Positions 36,820-46,144 are shown, counted from the stretch's first letter. The stretch: DNA of 64,000 nt from an uncultured Bacilli bacterium (GCA_934168325.1 CAKPNG010000002.1:42134-106133), one strand, 5' to 3'. Numbers and translations: made by a program. The notes: generated from the letters alone by a model not told the origin.

Positions 36820-37494
36820 TTAGCTATATTTTTTATTAATATTTTCAATATGTTTTTCTTTAGATATTGAATATCTAGATTTGATATCTAATATTTGTTT
36901 ATTTATTCTTTCGACATATTGAATTGAATATTTATTAGTCATTGTTATTTTAATTATATAACTTATTGCGTCTTTTAGATTATATACTAAATTACTATTA
37001 ATATTAGATATATCAGCTAAAGGAAATATAATCATTGATATCATTTTAGGTGGATAATTTTTAAACATTCTTTTTAAGTGATTTATATGTCCATTATTTT
37101 GGATTATAGGATTTTTAATAAATTTATCTTTTTGATATTCTTTTTTAATAGATACCCAATATTCATCATTTTTATCTCCAAATATTATTCCTTTATTAGT
37201 TTTAGTTTCAATAATAAAGATACCACCTCTAGTTATTAAAATATGATCAATTTCAGTAGAATATCCTTTTTCATCTTCAAAACAAAAATCACTATATAAA
37301 TATCCACCTAATTCATTGATTATTATTTCTAAATGTTTAGAGACATAATTTTCACCTAACTTGCCAAATCTTTCTTTCTCAGATGTATTATAATCAATAT
37401 TAGATTTCTTATTTTTATGTAATTTTAAAGATATAAAAGTTATTAAAGTTACAATTAATCCAATAATTATAATAATTAAAATAATAATCCACAT
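36820..37494 (-). CDS. Membrane-anchored NERD-domain protein
   Basis: A 224-residue protein with an N-terminal membrane segment (residues 2-25) and a nuclease-related NERD domain (about residues 45-165). The PD-(D/E)XK-like core is visible as EIDHILITRGGIFIIETKTN (Asp, and Glu-x-Lys). A C-terminal helical tail follows. NERD proteins occur in defence and plasmid-linked settings but their activity is largely unproved. It starts 25 bp after the DUF6088 gene and is probably in one unit with it. Confidence 0.8.
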   Translation of the reverse strand: MWIIILIIIIIGLIVTLITFISLKLHKNKKSNIDYNTSEKERFGKLGENYVSKHLEIIINELGGYLYSDFCFEDEKGYSTEIDHILITRGGIFIIETKTNKGIIFGDKNDEYWVSIKKEYQKDKFIKNPIIQNNGHINHLKRMFKNYPPKMISMIIFPLADISNINSNLVYNLKDAISYIIKITMTNKYSIQYVERINKQILDIKSRYSISKEKHIENINKKYS

Positions 37495-37519
37495 ATATTT
37501 ATAAAGTTAATATTTAGTA

Positions 37520-38146
37520 TTAATAAGAAATTATAGATTTATCCTTATCTATACATATTTTCTTAATTATTTCATAAATCCATTTAGTTACATATTTTGT
37601 TTCTTTAAGAAGAATAGATTTTTCTATATTATTTAGGTATCCTTTAATTATAGAAATAGATTTATTATCTATATTTTTTCCTAATTCTTTAATTGCATTA
37701 ACAACTAGCGATGATTTATATGATAAATCTAATAGTTCTTTAGATGATTTGTGTTTAAAATTTATAGTTATTCCCATAATTTGATAGGTTTTATATTGCC
37801 CACTACTATAAAATTCATAGCTATTAGGAACTTGTGTTGATAATCCTAAAATATTTAAAGCGGTTAAACCTAAAGGAGATATTTTCCAATTATAATTTCT
37901 CGCTATAGCTTGAGCTACATGTTCGATATTTGGTGCAGTAAATTCGTTTAAAAAATCTGAAAAATATGGTTTATCATAAATTCCTCTAATTACTCTTCTT
38001 ATTAATCCTTCATTTTTTAATCTTAAAATACACTTCTTTGCGTTTTCATAATCAGCTAGATCAGTAAAATCAGATATAGAAAAAACGCTACCAGATGGCA
38101 TATTGTTAATTTTACTTCTAATTTGATTCATTTTAGAGTAATTCAT
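37520..38146 (-). CDS. DUF6088/AbiEi-type antitoxin-like regulator
   Basis: A 208-residue protein. Residues 1-70 are a winged-helix DNA-binding domain (SVFSISDFTDLADYENAKKC, LRLKNEGLIRRVIRGIYDKP), followed by the DUF6088/AbiEi_4-like C-terminal part (IARNYNWKISPLGLTALNIL). I chose ATG 38146 because AAAGGAA lies 5 bases before it and the promoter/operator lies just upstream; the frame extends to 38239 across that promoter. AbiEi proteins repress their own operon and neutralise an AbiEii nucleotidyltransferase toxin. No AbiEii is present here; a NERD protein follows instead. Confidence 0.82.
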   Translation of the reverse strand: MNYSKMNQIRSKINNMPSGSVFSISDFTDLADYENAKKCILRLKNEGLIRRVIRGIYDKPYFSDFLNEFTAPNIEHVAQAIARNYNWKISPLGLTALNILGLSTQVPNSYEFYSSGQYKTYQIMGITINFKHKSSKELLDLSYKSSLVVNAIKELGKNIDNKSISIIKGYLNNIEKSILLKETKYVTKWIYEIIKKICIDKDKSIISY

Positions 38147-38157
38147 AATAGTTCCTT

Positions 38158-38196
38158 TGTCCCTAATAATATAGACTTTTAGGGACATTTTTTCAA
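38158..38196 (-). promoter_or_regulatory. Promoter and operator of the DUF6088 gene
   Basis: Minus strand: TTGAAA (38196-38191), 17-bp spacer, TATATT (38173-38168). A perfect 9-bp inverted repeat, TGTCCCTAA/TTAGGGACA (38158-38166, 38179-38187), brackets the -10. This fits autorepression by the encoded winged-helix protein. Confidence 0.75.
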
Positions 38197-38269
38197 TTAA
38201 TATTTTGATTTTATAATATATAAACTTTTTTACCCCCAAATTATTAATTAATTAATACTACTTGTATAT

Positions 38270-38752
38270 ATGAAGTTATTTATAATTATTAATATATCTA
38301 TAAATTTATTAATATTAAATTCATGTAATATTAATAAATTAAATAAAATAGATAATAGACAATTTAATCAATATAAAGATTTATATTCTATTAATAATTT
38401 AAAAGATGAATTCTTTAATAAAGAATATAAATCTTATTATATTTATCTTTTTAAATTGACATGTATTTATTGTGAAAATATTAAATCTATAATATTAGAT
38501 TATCTAGATAATAAATTAGATCCTCCATTATATTTTTATATAATAAATAAAGACTTTGATACATCTATATTTAAAGAATCTAGTAATATAACTAATAAAG
38601 AAAAAATAAAAGAAAGTATTAATAAATCTAATTTAAAAGATATATATTATTTATGTTGTCCTTCTTTATATTTAATTAAAGATAAATGTGTATCTAATAT
38701 TTATTTAGGTAGTAATAATATAAAAGATGAACTAACTAAATACAAAAAATAA
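38270..38752 (+). CDS. Thioredoxin-like lipoprotein, copy 1
   Basis: A 160-residue secreted protein with a hydrophobic N-terminus ending in a lipobox-like NSC (Cys19). The CxxC motif LTCIYCENIK (about residues 63-72) follows a strand (YYIYLF), as in thioredoxin folds, and CCPSLYLIKD supplies the usual Pro before a strand. This suggests a membrane-attached thiol-disulfide protein. It is paralogous to the next gene and co-directional with it and with the surface endonuclease (36 and 1 bp spacing). Exact redox role, oxidant or reductant, is not shown. Confidence 0.65.
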   Translation: MKLFIIINISINLLILNSCNINKLNKIDNRQFNQYKDLYSINNLKDEFFNKEYKSYYIYLFKLTCIYCENIKSIILDYLDNKLDPPLYFYIINKDFDTSIFKESSNITNKEKIKESINKSNLKDIYYLCCPSLYLIKDKCVSNIYLGSNNIKDELTKYKK

Positions 38753-38787
38753 TAGACAAGATATTTAGACTAAATTATAATTTTAAT

Positions 38788-39300
38788 ATGAGATTTGCAA
38801 AGTTTTTATTAATTATACCGTCTATTTTATTAGTTAGTTGTTCTAAAGATTATAAAGATTATAAGAATAGATCTTATTCTTCTTATTATAATGAATTTGG
38901 TTTAACTAATATTAAAGAAGAGATGTATACCCAAAAAAGTGATAATTATTTTATTTATTTTTATGGAGAAAATTGTCGATATTGTACTGATATAAAAGGT
39001 GCAGTTTTAGATTATTTTGATGCTTATAAAAATAATAAAATAAAGAATAAAATTACTCCATTTTTATATGATAGAGATATAGAAAAAAATATAGATTTTA
39101 GAGATTATTTTAAACTTAAACCAGTTAATTATTCATCTATGATTAACACTTTAATTGATGAAATGATTGGAGCAAATAATATAGAAAATACATATTTTTT
39201 CTATACTCCTTCGATATATTTTATTAAAGATAATAAATTAGTAGATTATAAATATGGAAGTAAAGAAATTGTTAAATATTTTATAGGACTAACTAAATAA
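38788..39300 (+). CDS. Thioredoxin-like lipoprotein, copy 2
   Basis: A 170-residue lipoprotein with lipobox LLVSC (Cys18), strand YFIYFYG, active-site-like CRYC (ENCRYCTDIK) and the cis-Pro segment YTPSIYFIKDNKLVDYKYGS, which is a good thioredoxin-fold match. It ends two bases before the endonuclease start, so the three genes look like one operon. A plausible job is forming or repairing disulfides, or reducing Cys, in exported proteins. The neighbouring nuclease has few Cys, so it may serve other partners. Confidence 0.72.
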   Translation: MRFAKFLLIIPSILLVSCSKDYKDYKNRSYSSYYNEFGLTNIKEEMYTQKSDNYFIYFYGENCRYCTDIKGAVLDYFDAYKNNKIKNKITPFLYDRDIEKNIDFRDYFKLKPVNYSSMINTLIDEMIGANNIENTYFFYTPSIYFIKDNKLVDYKYGSKEIVKYFIGLTK

Positions 39301-39301
39301 T

Positions 39302-41065
39302 ATGAAATTTACTTTATTAACTTTATTACCATTATTATCTATTTCTAATATTAATTTTATTAATAAATCTACATCTATTACTTCTATTAATGATTTAATA
39401 TCTACTAAAGAAGATATTAAATCATATTATAAAGAATTGGATGGACTAGATTTAAAAGGTGATGAATTTTTATCAGCATTACAAAATATATTAAAGAAAG
39501 ATCAAACTAAAGCTGATTATAATGGCGGATCTACTTCTTGGTATAATTATTTCTTATTAGATAGAAATTATGATTTATCTCCTTTAACTACTGATGAATT
39601 AAATAAACTTAATAAGGGAACTAAATCTTGGTGGAATGGAGATAATGTATATTGCGATATTCTATATGAAGAAAATCCTCATAAATTTATTAAAAGTGAA
39701 ACTAATGGTAAAAATAAATATCAAATAGATAGAGAACATATTTATCCTAAGTCATATGGATTTAATATGGAAGGTGATGGATATAAAAATCTATTAGCAG
39801 GTTGTGATATGCATAATCTTCATATGGGTGAAGGCTTAACTAACCGTAATATTCATAGTGATCTTCCTTATGGAAATATTTCTAAAAATAAAATAGAAGG
39901 TAAATCTTCTTTATCAGATAAAGTAGGTAGTTATAAAGGATATTCTTCTACTGCTAAAACTGATGTAATTGAACCATTAGAAAAAGATAAAGGTGATATA
40001 GCTAGATCGATATTTTATATGGCAGCTAGATACCATAATTATGAAGAAATAGAAAAATATGGACCTACTCCTAGATTATTATTAAGTGATACTCCTTATA
40101 AAGCTAAATCTACTATTACTCCTCTTGAATCTAAAGATAATCCTACTTATTATGGTGTACTTAAAGATTTATTAAGCTGGAATCAATTAGATGAAGTTAA
40201 TAATCATGAAATTATTAGAAATGATTTATGTTATAAATATATTCAGCATAACCGTAATCCATTTATTGATTATCCTTTATGGGCTGATATTGCTTTTAAT
40301 AAAGATACTAATTATCAATTAGATTTATCTAGTCCTATTGGAGTTAAAGAAAAATCTAGCTTAAATGTAAATTGGTCTAATTATAAAGAAAATTATAATA
40401 GTAACGAAAATATCGATTTATCTACTATTACTTATACATATAATGATGAAAATATTGATAATAATAAGATTAAAATAACTTATTTTAATCGATTAACTCC
40501 TAATGATATTAAAATATTAGATAATACATCATTAATATTAGATGATGGATATTATGAATTTAATTTTACTTACATTGAGAATAATTCTAAAGCTATTAAA
40601 TATATTAAAGTAGGTGAACCAATAGAAAAATTTAATATTAATTTATCTAATATTAAAAATAATTATATCTCTAATGATATTATTGATTTATCTAAATTAA
40701 ATGCTACTTATACAATCGGTAATAAAACTATTAATATTGATAATAAAGATTTAATTATCAATATTATTCATAATGATGAAACTATTAAGATAAATGATAC
40801 TAAATATAAATTAGGGTTATATGGAGATTACTCGCTAGATATAACTTATAAAGATTTTAAAAATAAAGAATATAATAATAAAATAGATATTAAAGTTAAT
40901 TTATCTAATATTTATATAATTACTTTAATCGCTATTATTATATTATTAATATTAATATTTATTATATCTATAATTGTCAATTCTAAAAAGAAACGTAGAA
41001 AATATAAATCTAAAAAATATAATAAAAATACTAAAAATTACAAAAAGAAATCTAATAAGAAATAA
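39302..41065 (+). CDS. Surface-anchored endonuclease I family protein
   Basis: A 587-residue exported nuclease. The signal peptide covers residues 1-18. The endonuclease I domain (EndA/NucM type, about residues 40-345) shows YQIDREHIYPKSYG (REHxxPxS with catalytic His), AGCDMHNLHMGEGLTNRNIHS, RSIFYMAARYHNY and NPFIDYPLWADIAF. Two Ig-like repeats follow (about 350-430 and 440-530, each with ENYNSNENIDLS or NNYISNDIIDLS). A C-terminal membrane segment and a Lys/Arg-rich tail hold it to the cell. The activity should be nonspecific DNA/RNA cleavage at the surface. A second, lipid-anchored member is at 54440. Confidence 0.87.
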   Translation: MKFTLLTLLPLLSISNINFINKSTSITSINDLISTKEDIKSYYKELDGLDLKGDEFLSALQNILKKDQTKADYNGGSTSWYNYFLLDRNYDLSPLTTDELNKLNKGTKSWWNGDNVYCDILYEENPHKFIKSETNGKNKYQIDREHIYPKSYGFNMEGDGYKNLLAGCDMHNLHMGEGLTNRNIHSDLPYGNISKNKIEGKSSLSDKVGSYKGYSSTAKTDVIEPLEKDKGDIARSIFYMAARYHNYEEIEKYGPTPRLLLSDTPYKAKSTITPLESKDNPTYYGVLKDLLSWNQLDEVNNHEIIRNDLCYKYIQHNRNPFIDYPLWADIAFNKDTNYQLDLSSPIGVKEKSSLNVNWSNYKENYNSNENIDLSTITYTYNDENIDNNKIKITYFNRLTPNDIKILDNTSLILDDGYYEFNFTYIENNSKAIKYIKVGEPIEKFNINLSNIKNNYISNDIIDLSKLNATYTIGNKTINIDNKDLIINIIHNDETIKINDTKYKLGLYGDYSLDITYKDFKNKEYNNKIDIKVNLSNIYIITLIAIIILLILIFIISIIVNSKKKRRKYKSKKYNKNTKNYKKKSNKK

Positions 41066-41073
41066 TTAAAAAC

Positions 41074-44000
41074 CTAGTATTTCTTATTAATAAGGTCGTT
41101 AATCTCCATTATTTTATCTTGTTTTACTTTTAATATTTTTCTATCAAAAGTATATAAACCATTAACTTCATCTTCTACATCATTTAATTGAGTATAAATA
41201 ATTCCACTTAATCCTTTGTCAATTAAAGGTATAATTTTCTTCTTAAATAATTTCTCATAAGCTAATGTTAATTTATCCATTGATTTAAATTTTTTATACC
41301 CAAAATCTTTATTACCATAAAAATGATCTTCTAGTTTTAAAGAATATCCACCAAATTCAGTAAATAAGAAAGGCTTATCTAATTTCTTATAAATTCTTAA
41401 AGGATAAAAATAAGAATGAATTGAATATATTTCATTAAACCCATTATCATACCACCCACTACATACATCATAAATTCTATTTTTATCTATAGATTTAGCA
41501 TATTCATAAATAGATTTAGAATCAAATTGACCCCATCCTTCATTAAATAAAGTATATATAATTACAGAAGGATGATTATTTAAATTAGATAAAATATTAT
41601 TTAATATTTTAATATATTCCATTCTAGATTCTTTATCTTCTCTAGAAAAAGCTTTATAATTATGATCATTTTTCTTCTTTAAAAAAGGTAATAATCCACC
41701 CCTAATCATCGTATAATTTTTATATTTACTACCACCATTAGGAATATCTTGAATAACTAATAATCCATTTAAATCACAATAATAATAAAATAAATCTAAT
41801 TCTTCTTTAATATGAACTCTAATCGTATTAAAACCTAAATGTTTAATATTTAATATATCAGATAAATAATCTTCATATTTTAATGGAGTTAACCCACCTC
41901 CATAATAATATCCTTGATCTAATAAGCCATTAATAAAGATCTTCTTATTATTTAAATATATATTACTTCCTTTAATTTCTATTTTTCTAAATCCAAAATA
42001 AGTATGAACTAAATCATTATAAAATTTAACTTCAACATCTATTAAATTAGGATTATCTAAATCCCAACTAGGTAAATCTAAATTCTCTATTTTATATTCA
42101 ATATTAGTAGGTATTTTAAAATAATAAGATAAGAATTTAATATAAGCAAAATCATCTATATTAGTTTTAACTAATATAGATATTGCTTTCTTATCATAAA
42201 GAGGATTAATCTTAATATCTTTAATATAATTATTAGGAATAGATTCAATCCAAATAGGTTTATATATCCCACTACTAGATGTATACCATATTCCACCCCT
42301 ATTTAAAGATTGTTTACCTTTAGTTAAATTAGATTTACTAGTAGAGTCACTTACTATAATATATAAATCAAATTGATTAAGATTATTAATAAATGGGGTT
42401 ACATCAATACTAAATTTATCATATCCACCAATATGTTCTTCGATAAATATATTATTAATATATATCTCACTAATTTGATCAATACCCTCAAAATTTAATA
42501 TTACTTTACCTTTATTAAATTTATTAGGTAATGTTACTAATTTATGATAATGAATATATTCATCTATTTCTAATAAATGATTAACTTTACTAGCTTTAGT
42601 TTCTATAGCAAATGGAACTATTACTTCTTTATTATTAAAATTATAATTTAATATCTTATCTTTTCTAATGGCTATATCCCATTTACCATTAAGAGATAAA
42701 TAAGAATCTCTAACTAATATCTTTCGAGGATATTCTTTTAAAGGAATATCCTCGATATTAATATCTTTATTCTTATATAATAATCCTTTATTCTTATTAT
42801 CTTTATTTTTATTATTTAAATGAATAATAAAAATAATCGGAATAAATATTAATAATAATATTAATAAAGAAAATAACCATATCTTATTAGATGGTAAAGC
42901 TTTAATAACTCCTAAATCTTCATAAGTTCCAAAAGGAAATGCTTTAGATATTGCTTCGCCTATAAAAGGACCAGTGCACATAGGTATCATAACTACAAAG
43001 ATCATTCTAATGCCCATAAATGATCCTTCTTTATTAGAAGGTATTAAATCTCTAACAATCGAATTTAAATTAGTACCTAGACTAATATATCCAGACATCA
43101 TAATAATTCCACTAATAATAGCAAATATTAAATTACCCTTATTAGCAAATATTAATAAGAATAACCCAATCATAAATATAATAGTAATTGGAATAATCAT
43201 GATATATTTATTAAATTTATCAATTAAAATACCATATATTACACTTAATATCGAACCAATAACTAATATAAGTCCTAAAGCTAACATAAAATCTAATCCA
43301 CTAAAACCTAAAGAATATTGAAAATAAATAATTAAATAAGGAAAGAATACTTGAGTAGATATTCCATGTATCATAAAAGCAATAAATGTTATATATAATA
43401 TCTTATTTTCTTTAATAGTTTTAATACTAAACCCATCTTTAATAAATCTTAAATAACTTTCTTCTTTTTTCTTATTAACTTCTTTAGGTAATAAGAAAAA
43501 AGATATAATCCCTACAATAAAAACAAATCCTCTAATAATATAGAAGAAGATATCCCATTTACCATTATCAGTTAAAGAATTTAATCCAACAAAGATAATT
43601 AGCATCGCTACTAATGGTAATATTGATAATACTCCTTCTACTTTACCTCTATTTTCTTTATTAACTTCTCGCGTTACATAACTATTAAAAGAAGCATCAT
43701 TTGCACTACTTCCAAAAAAAGTCATTACAGAGTCTAATATAATTACTAATATTCCAGCCATCATCCCAGCATTAATTAAAGGAAAAGCCTCATGAATATT
43801 ATTAGTATTAATTAATCCAAATGAAGCAGTAGATAATCCCCATAATATATAACCAACTGCAATAAATATTTTTCTTTTATTTATCTTATCTGATAAAGCT
43901 CCAATAAATAAAGTAGTTAAACAAGCAGTAATTGCGCTTAACGCTACTGTAATAGATATTAAAGTCATATAAGATCCACTATTATCTAAATAAAATATAA

Positions 44001-44103
44001 ATTTATTTAGATACATATTTTCAATAGCCCAAGCTAATTGCCCAGTTAAACCTATTAAGATAAATGAGATCCACTTTCTTATACTTATTTTATTATTATT
44101 CAT
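41074..44103 (-). CDS. MFS transporter fused to glycoside hydrolase family 2 enzyme
   Basis: A 1009-residue single frame. Residues 1-435 are a 12-segment major facilitator with the loop motif GALSDKINKRK. After a polar linker, residues 460-1009 form a complete GH2 protein: jelly-roll sugar-binding domain (SLNGKWDIAI... then LNFEGIDQISEIYINN, GYDKFSIDVTPFI, RGGIWYTSSSGIYKPIWIE), an Ig-like part (VEVKFYND) and a TIM barrel with acid/base Glu855 in TLFNEGWGQ and nucleophile Glu916 in LFTEFGGY. The C-terminus of a 12-segment MFS is cytoplasmic, so the enzyme should act on the sugar as it enters. The substrate (beta-galactoside, -glucuronide or -mannoside) is unknown. No stop or frameshift lies at the junction. 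Confidence 0.88.
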   Translation of the reverse strand: MNNNKISIRKWISFILIGLTGQLAWAIENMYLNKFIFYLDNSGSYMTLISITVALSAITACLTTLFIGALSDKINKRKIFIAVGYILWGLSTASFGLINTNNIHEAFPLINAGMMAGILVIILDSVMTFFGSSANDASFNSYVTREVNKENRGKVEGVLSILPLVAMLIIFVGLNSLTDNGKWDIFFYIIRGFVFIVGIISFFLLPKEVNKKKEESYLRFIKDGFSIKTIKENKILYITFIAFMIHGISTQVFFPYLIIYFQYSLGFSGLDFMLALGLILVIGSILSVIYGILIDKFNKYIMIIPITIIFMIGLFLLIFANKGNLIFAIISGIIMMSGYISLGTNLNSIVRDLIPSNKEGSFMGIRMIFVVMIPMCTGPFIGEAISKAFPFGTYEDLGVIKALPSNKIWLFSLLILLLIFIPIIFIIHLNNKNKDNKNKGLLYKNKDINIEDIPLKEYPRKILVRDSYLSLNGKWDIAIRKDKILNYNFNNKEVIVPFAIETKASKVNHLLEIDEYIHYHKLVTLPNKFNKGKVILNFEGIDQISEIYINNIFIEEHIGGYDKFSIDVTPFINNLNQFDLYIIVSDSTSKSNLTKGKQSLNRGGIWYTSSSGIYKPIWIESIPNNYIKDIKINPLYDKKAISILVKTNIDDFAYIKFLSYYFKIPTNIEYKIENLDLPSWDLDNPNLIDVEVKFYNDLVHTYFGFRKIEIKGSNIYLNNKKIFINGLLDQGYYYGGGLTPLKYEDYLSDILNIKHLGFNTIRVHIKEELDLFYYYCDLNGLLVIQDIPNGGSKYKNYTMIRGGLLPFLKKKNDHNYKAFSREDKESRMEYIKILNNILSNLNNHPSVIIYTLFNEGWGQFDSKSIYEYAKSIDKNRIYDVCSGWYDNGFNEIYSIHSYFYPLRIYKKLDKPFLFTEFGGYSLKLEDHFYGNKDFGYKKFKSMDKLTLAYEKLFKKKIIPLIDKGLSGIIYTQLNDVEDEVNGLYTFDRKILKVKQDKIMEINDLINKKY

Positions 44104-44187
44104 AAATAATGCCTCAATAAATATGTTATCACTTATTTATTTCTAGAAAAAGTTAATATAAATCCGTATTTTTTATATTATTAATAT

Positions 44188-44270
44188 AAAAAATGCCCTA
44201 TAAAAAGGGAAAGGCTCACCTCTCGGTGAGCTCAATGAAAAATCTATACCACACATTATTTTCGTGCGGA
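44188..44270 (-). ncRNA. Candidate small structured RNA or leader before the MFS-GH2 gene
   Basis: Starts just downstream of a strong promoter. Hairpin 1 is CCGCAC/GTGTGG (44264-44269 with 44249-44254). Hairpin 2 is a perfect 7-bp stem GCTCACC/GGTGAGC capped by a GAGA (GNRA) tetraloop (44214-44231). A weak 4-bp CCCT/AGGG stem with a T6 tail follows (44188-44209). It is far more GC-rich than its surroundings. It could be an independent RNA or a terminator-type riboregulator; I do not recognise the class. Confidence 0.5.
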
Positions 44271-44275
44271 CTATT

Positions 44276-44304
44276 ATTATGTAATATAATTAAATTATTG
44301 TCAA
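44276..44304 (-). promoter_or_regulatory. Strong promoter for the candidate RNA and MFS-GH2 gene
   Basis: Minus strand TTGACA (44304-44299), exactly 17-bp spacer, CATAAT (44281-44276). Confidence 0.75.
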
Positions 44305-44402
44305 TAGGGAATTTTAAATTGTGAATATAGTCCCTAATTCATCATTAATTTCTATATTATTATCTTAATCTAATATATCTATATTTATATAAAATACATC
44401 AA

Positions 44403-44486
44403 TACCTTGCGATAATTAGTATATTTAAGTAATTATTACTTTGCGATTTTTAGTACTTTCATATAAAAATTACTTTGCGATTTTTC
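44403..44486. repeat. Three tandem 34-bp repeats between the MFS-GH2 promoter and the CRISPR terminator
   Basis: Units start at 44403, 44437 and 44471 with TAC(C/T)TTGCGAT(A/T)(A/T)TT. The last two share TACTTTGCGATTTTT exactly. No gene lies in 44305-44507. Function is unknown; a resemblance to repeats at 36448 and 59921 is noted. Confidence 0.6.
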
Positions 44487-44507
44487 AAATTACATTAAAA
44501 AGGTATT

Positions 44508-44527
44508 AAAAAAGTCTCAATGAGACT
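44508..44527 (-). terminator. Terminator at the end of the CRISPR array transcript
   Basis: Minus strand: AGTCTC/GAGACT stem with short loop, followed by TTTTTT. A larger 12-bp hairpin (TGCAAAAACTTT with AAAGTTTTTGCA, 44536-44547 and 44557-44568) lies between it and the last repeat. Confidence 0.75.
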
Positions 44528-44587
44528 AAAACAAATGCAAAAACTTTTTATTTTTTAAAGTTTTTGCAATCATTAATAATACTAGTA

Positions 44588-46144
44588 GTTCAAGCATTAC
44601 TTTAATTTACATCACTCTCAAACAACAGCTATAGTGGTTGGTATTCCAACATTGTTTAAGCAGTACTTCGATTTACATCACTCTCAAACTTGTTAACAAT
44701 TTTGTCAAAATGCCAATGAGTTTAAGCAGTACTTCGATTTACATCACTCTCAAACTTTCCTCCTATCACTATTTTAACATTTTTTGTTTAAGCAGTACTT
44801 CGATTTACATCACTCTCAAACCTTGTCCTTTAATAGTTCCGTAAAATGTTGGTTTAAGCAGTACTTCGATTTACATCACTCTCAAACAATGCAAAATTAA
44901 ATACCTTAGATGTATTAGTTTAAGCAGTACTTCGATTTACATCACTCTCAAACACAATGCAATAGGTGTTGCTAGTGGTATAGGTTTAAGCAGTACTTCG
45001 ATTTACGTCACTCTCAAACTAGCACGTTTCTTTCCTAGGAATAAATCACTGTTTAAGCAGTACTTCGATTTACATCACTCTCAAACGTTGTGGTCTCTTG
45101 GTGAAATTGATGGAAAGTTTAAGCAGTACTTCGATTTACATCACTCTCAAACCCTGAACATAAATAATCAAATCTAGCTTTTGTTTAAGCAGTACTTCGA
45201 TTTACATCACTCTCAAACAAAGGGGTTATATTATGAAAGAACGTAAAAGTTTAAGCAGTACTTCGATTTACATCACTCTCAAACTGCCTGATAGACTTAT
45301 TGCTGATACTAAAGGTTTAAGCAGTACTTCGATTTACATCACTCTCAAACAAAATCTAGATCATCTACATTTTGTAATTCGTTTAAGCAGTACTTCGATT
45401 TACATCACTCTCAAACTTCGTTTGAATATGGTTTGAAGTTATATAAGTTTAAGCAGTACTTCGATTTACATCACTCTCAAACTGAATAATTTTTGTAATC
45501 ATTTTCTTAACCGTTTAAGCAGTACTTCGATTTACATCACTCTCAAACGATAGAGTTTTGTATGTTCCTTGTGGAAATGTTTAAGCAGTACTTCGATTTA
45601 CATCACTCTCAAACGTACCTGATAGGTTAATTGCTGATACTAAAGTTTAAGCAGTACTTCGATTTACATCACTCTCAAACTACAGAGATGGCAGAACAGA
45701 ACGTAGATTTGTTTAAGCAGTACTTCGATTTACATCACTCTCAAACTCAACATCTTGTTTTACATTACTAGCTAATTGTTTAAGCAGTACTTCGATTTAC
45801 ATCACTCTCAAACTCGATTTTGTTGTCGAATTTCTTAAATTTAGTTTAAGCAGTACTTCGATTTACATCACTCTCAAACCAATCTAACACCGCCACGAGG
45901 AACATTACTGTTTAAGCAGTACTTCGATTTACATCACTCTCAAACATAATAATCAGAATCATCTTTAACAGCTAAAGTTTAAGCAGTACTTCGATTTACA
46001 TCACTCTCAAACTAAGAATAATAAGCGTGTATTGTCTTATCGGTTTAAGCAGTACTTCGATTTACATCACTCTCAAACGCGTTGACTTCGTCTCCAACGT
46101 CTGCAATAGTTTAAGCAGTACTTCGATTTACATCACTCTCAAAC
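44588..46144 (-). CRISPR. Type II-A CRISPR array, 24 repeats and 23 spacers
   Basis: The 36-bp repeat reads on the plus strand from GTTTAAGCAGTACTTC to ATCACTCTCAAAC. crRNA direction is minus (GTTTGAGAG first). Spacers are 30 bp, with three of 31. The leader is at the right (46145 on). The last repeat, at 44588-44623, has four changes and is the decayed leader-distal end. One internal repeat (44984) has a single A-to-G change in ACATCA. Spacers at 45285-45314 and 45615-45644 are near-copies. The repeat 5' part pairs with the tracrRNA at 52320-52342. Confidence 0.98.

Noticed and set aside
36820..37494. NERD gene as the toxin of the HigA-like gene
   Set aside because: HigB toxins are small RelE-fold RNases and lie directly beside higA; the NERD protein has a membrane anchor and a nuclease-like fold and pairs better by spacing with the DUF6088 gene.
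44638..45436. Open frames coding repeated SLSSTSIYITLK peptides within 44588-46144
   Set aside because: They are the CRISPR repeat read as protein; the period equals repeat plus spacer and no SD or family supports them. One spacer (45219-45248) by chance carries a gene start with SD and ATG from its source DNA.
44588..46144. Self-targeting spacers
   Set aside because: I noticed no obvious match to the rest of the window by eye, but I could not search it exhaustively, so no claim is made.
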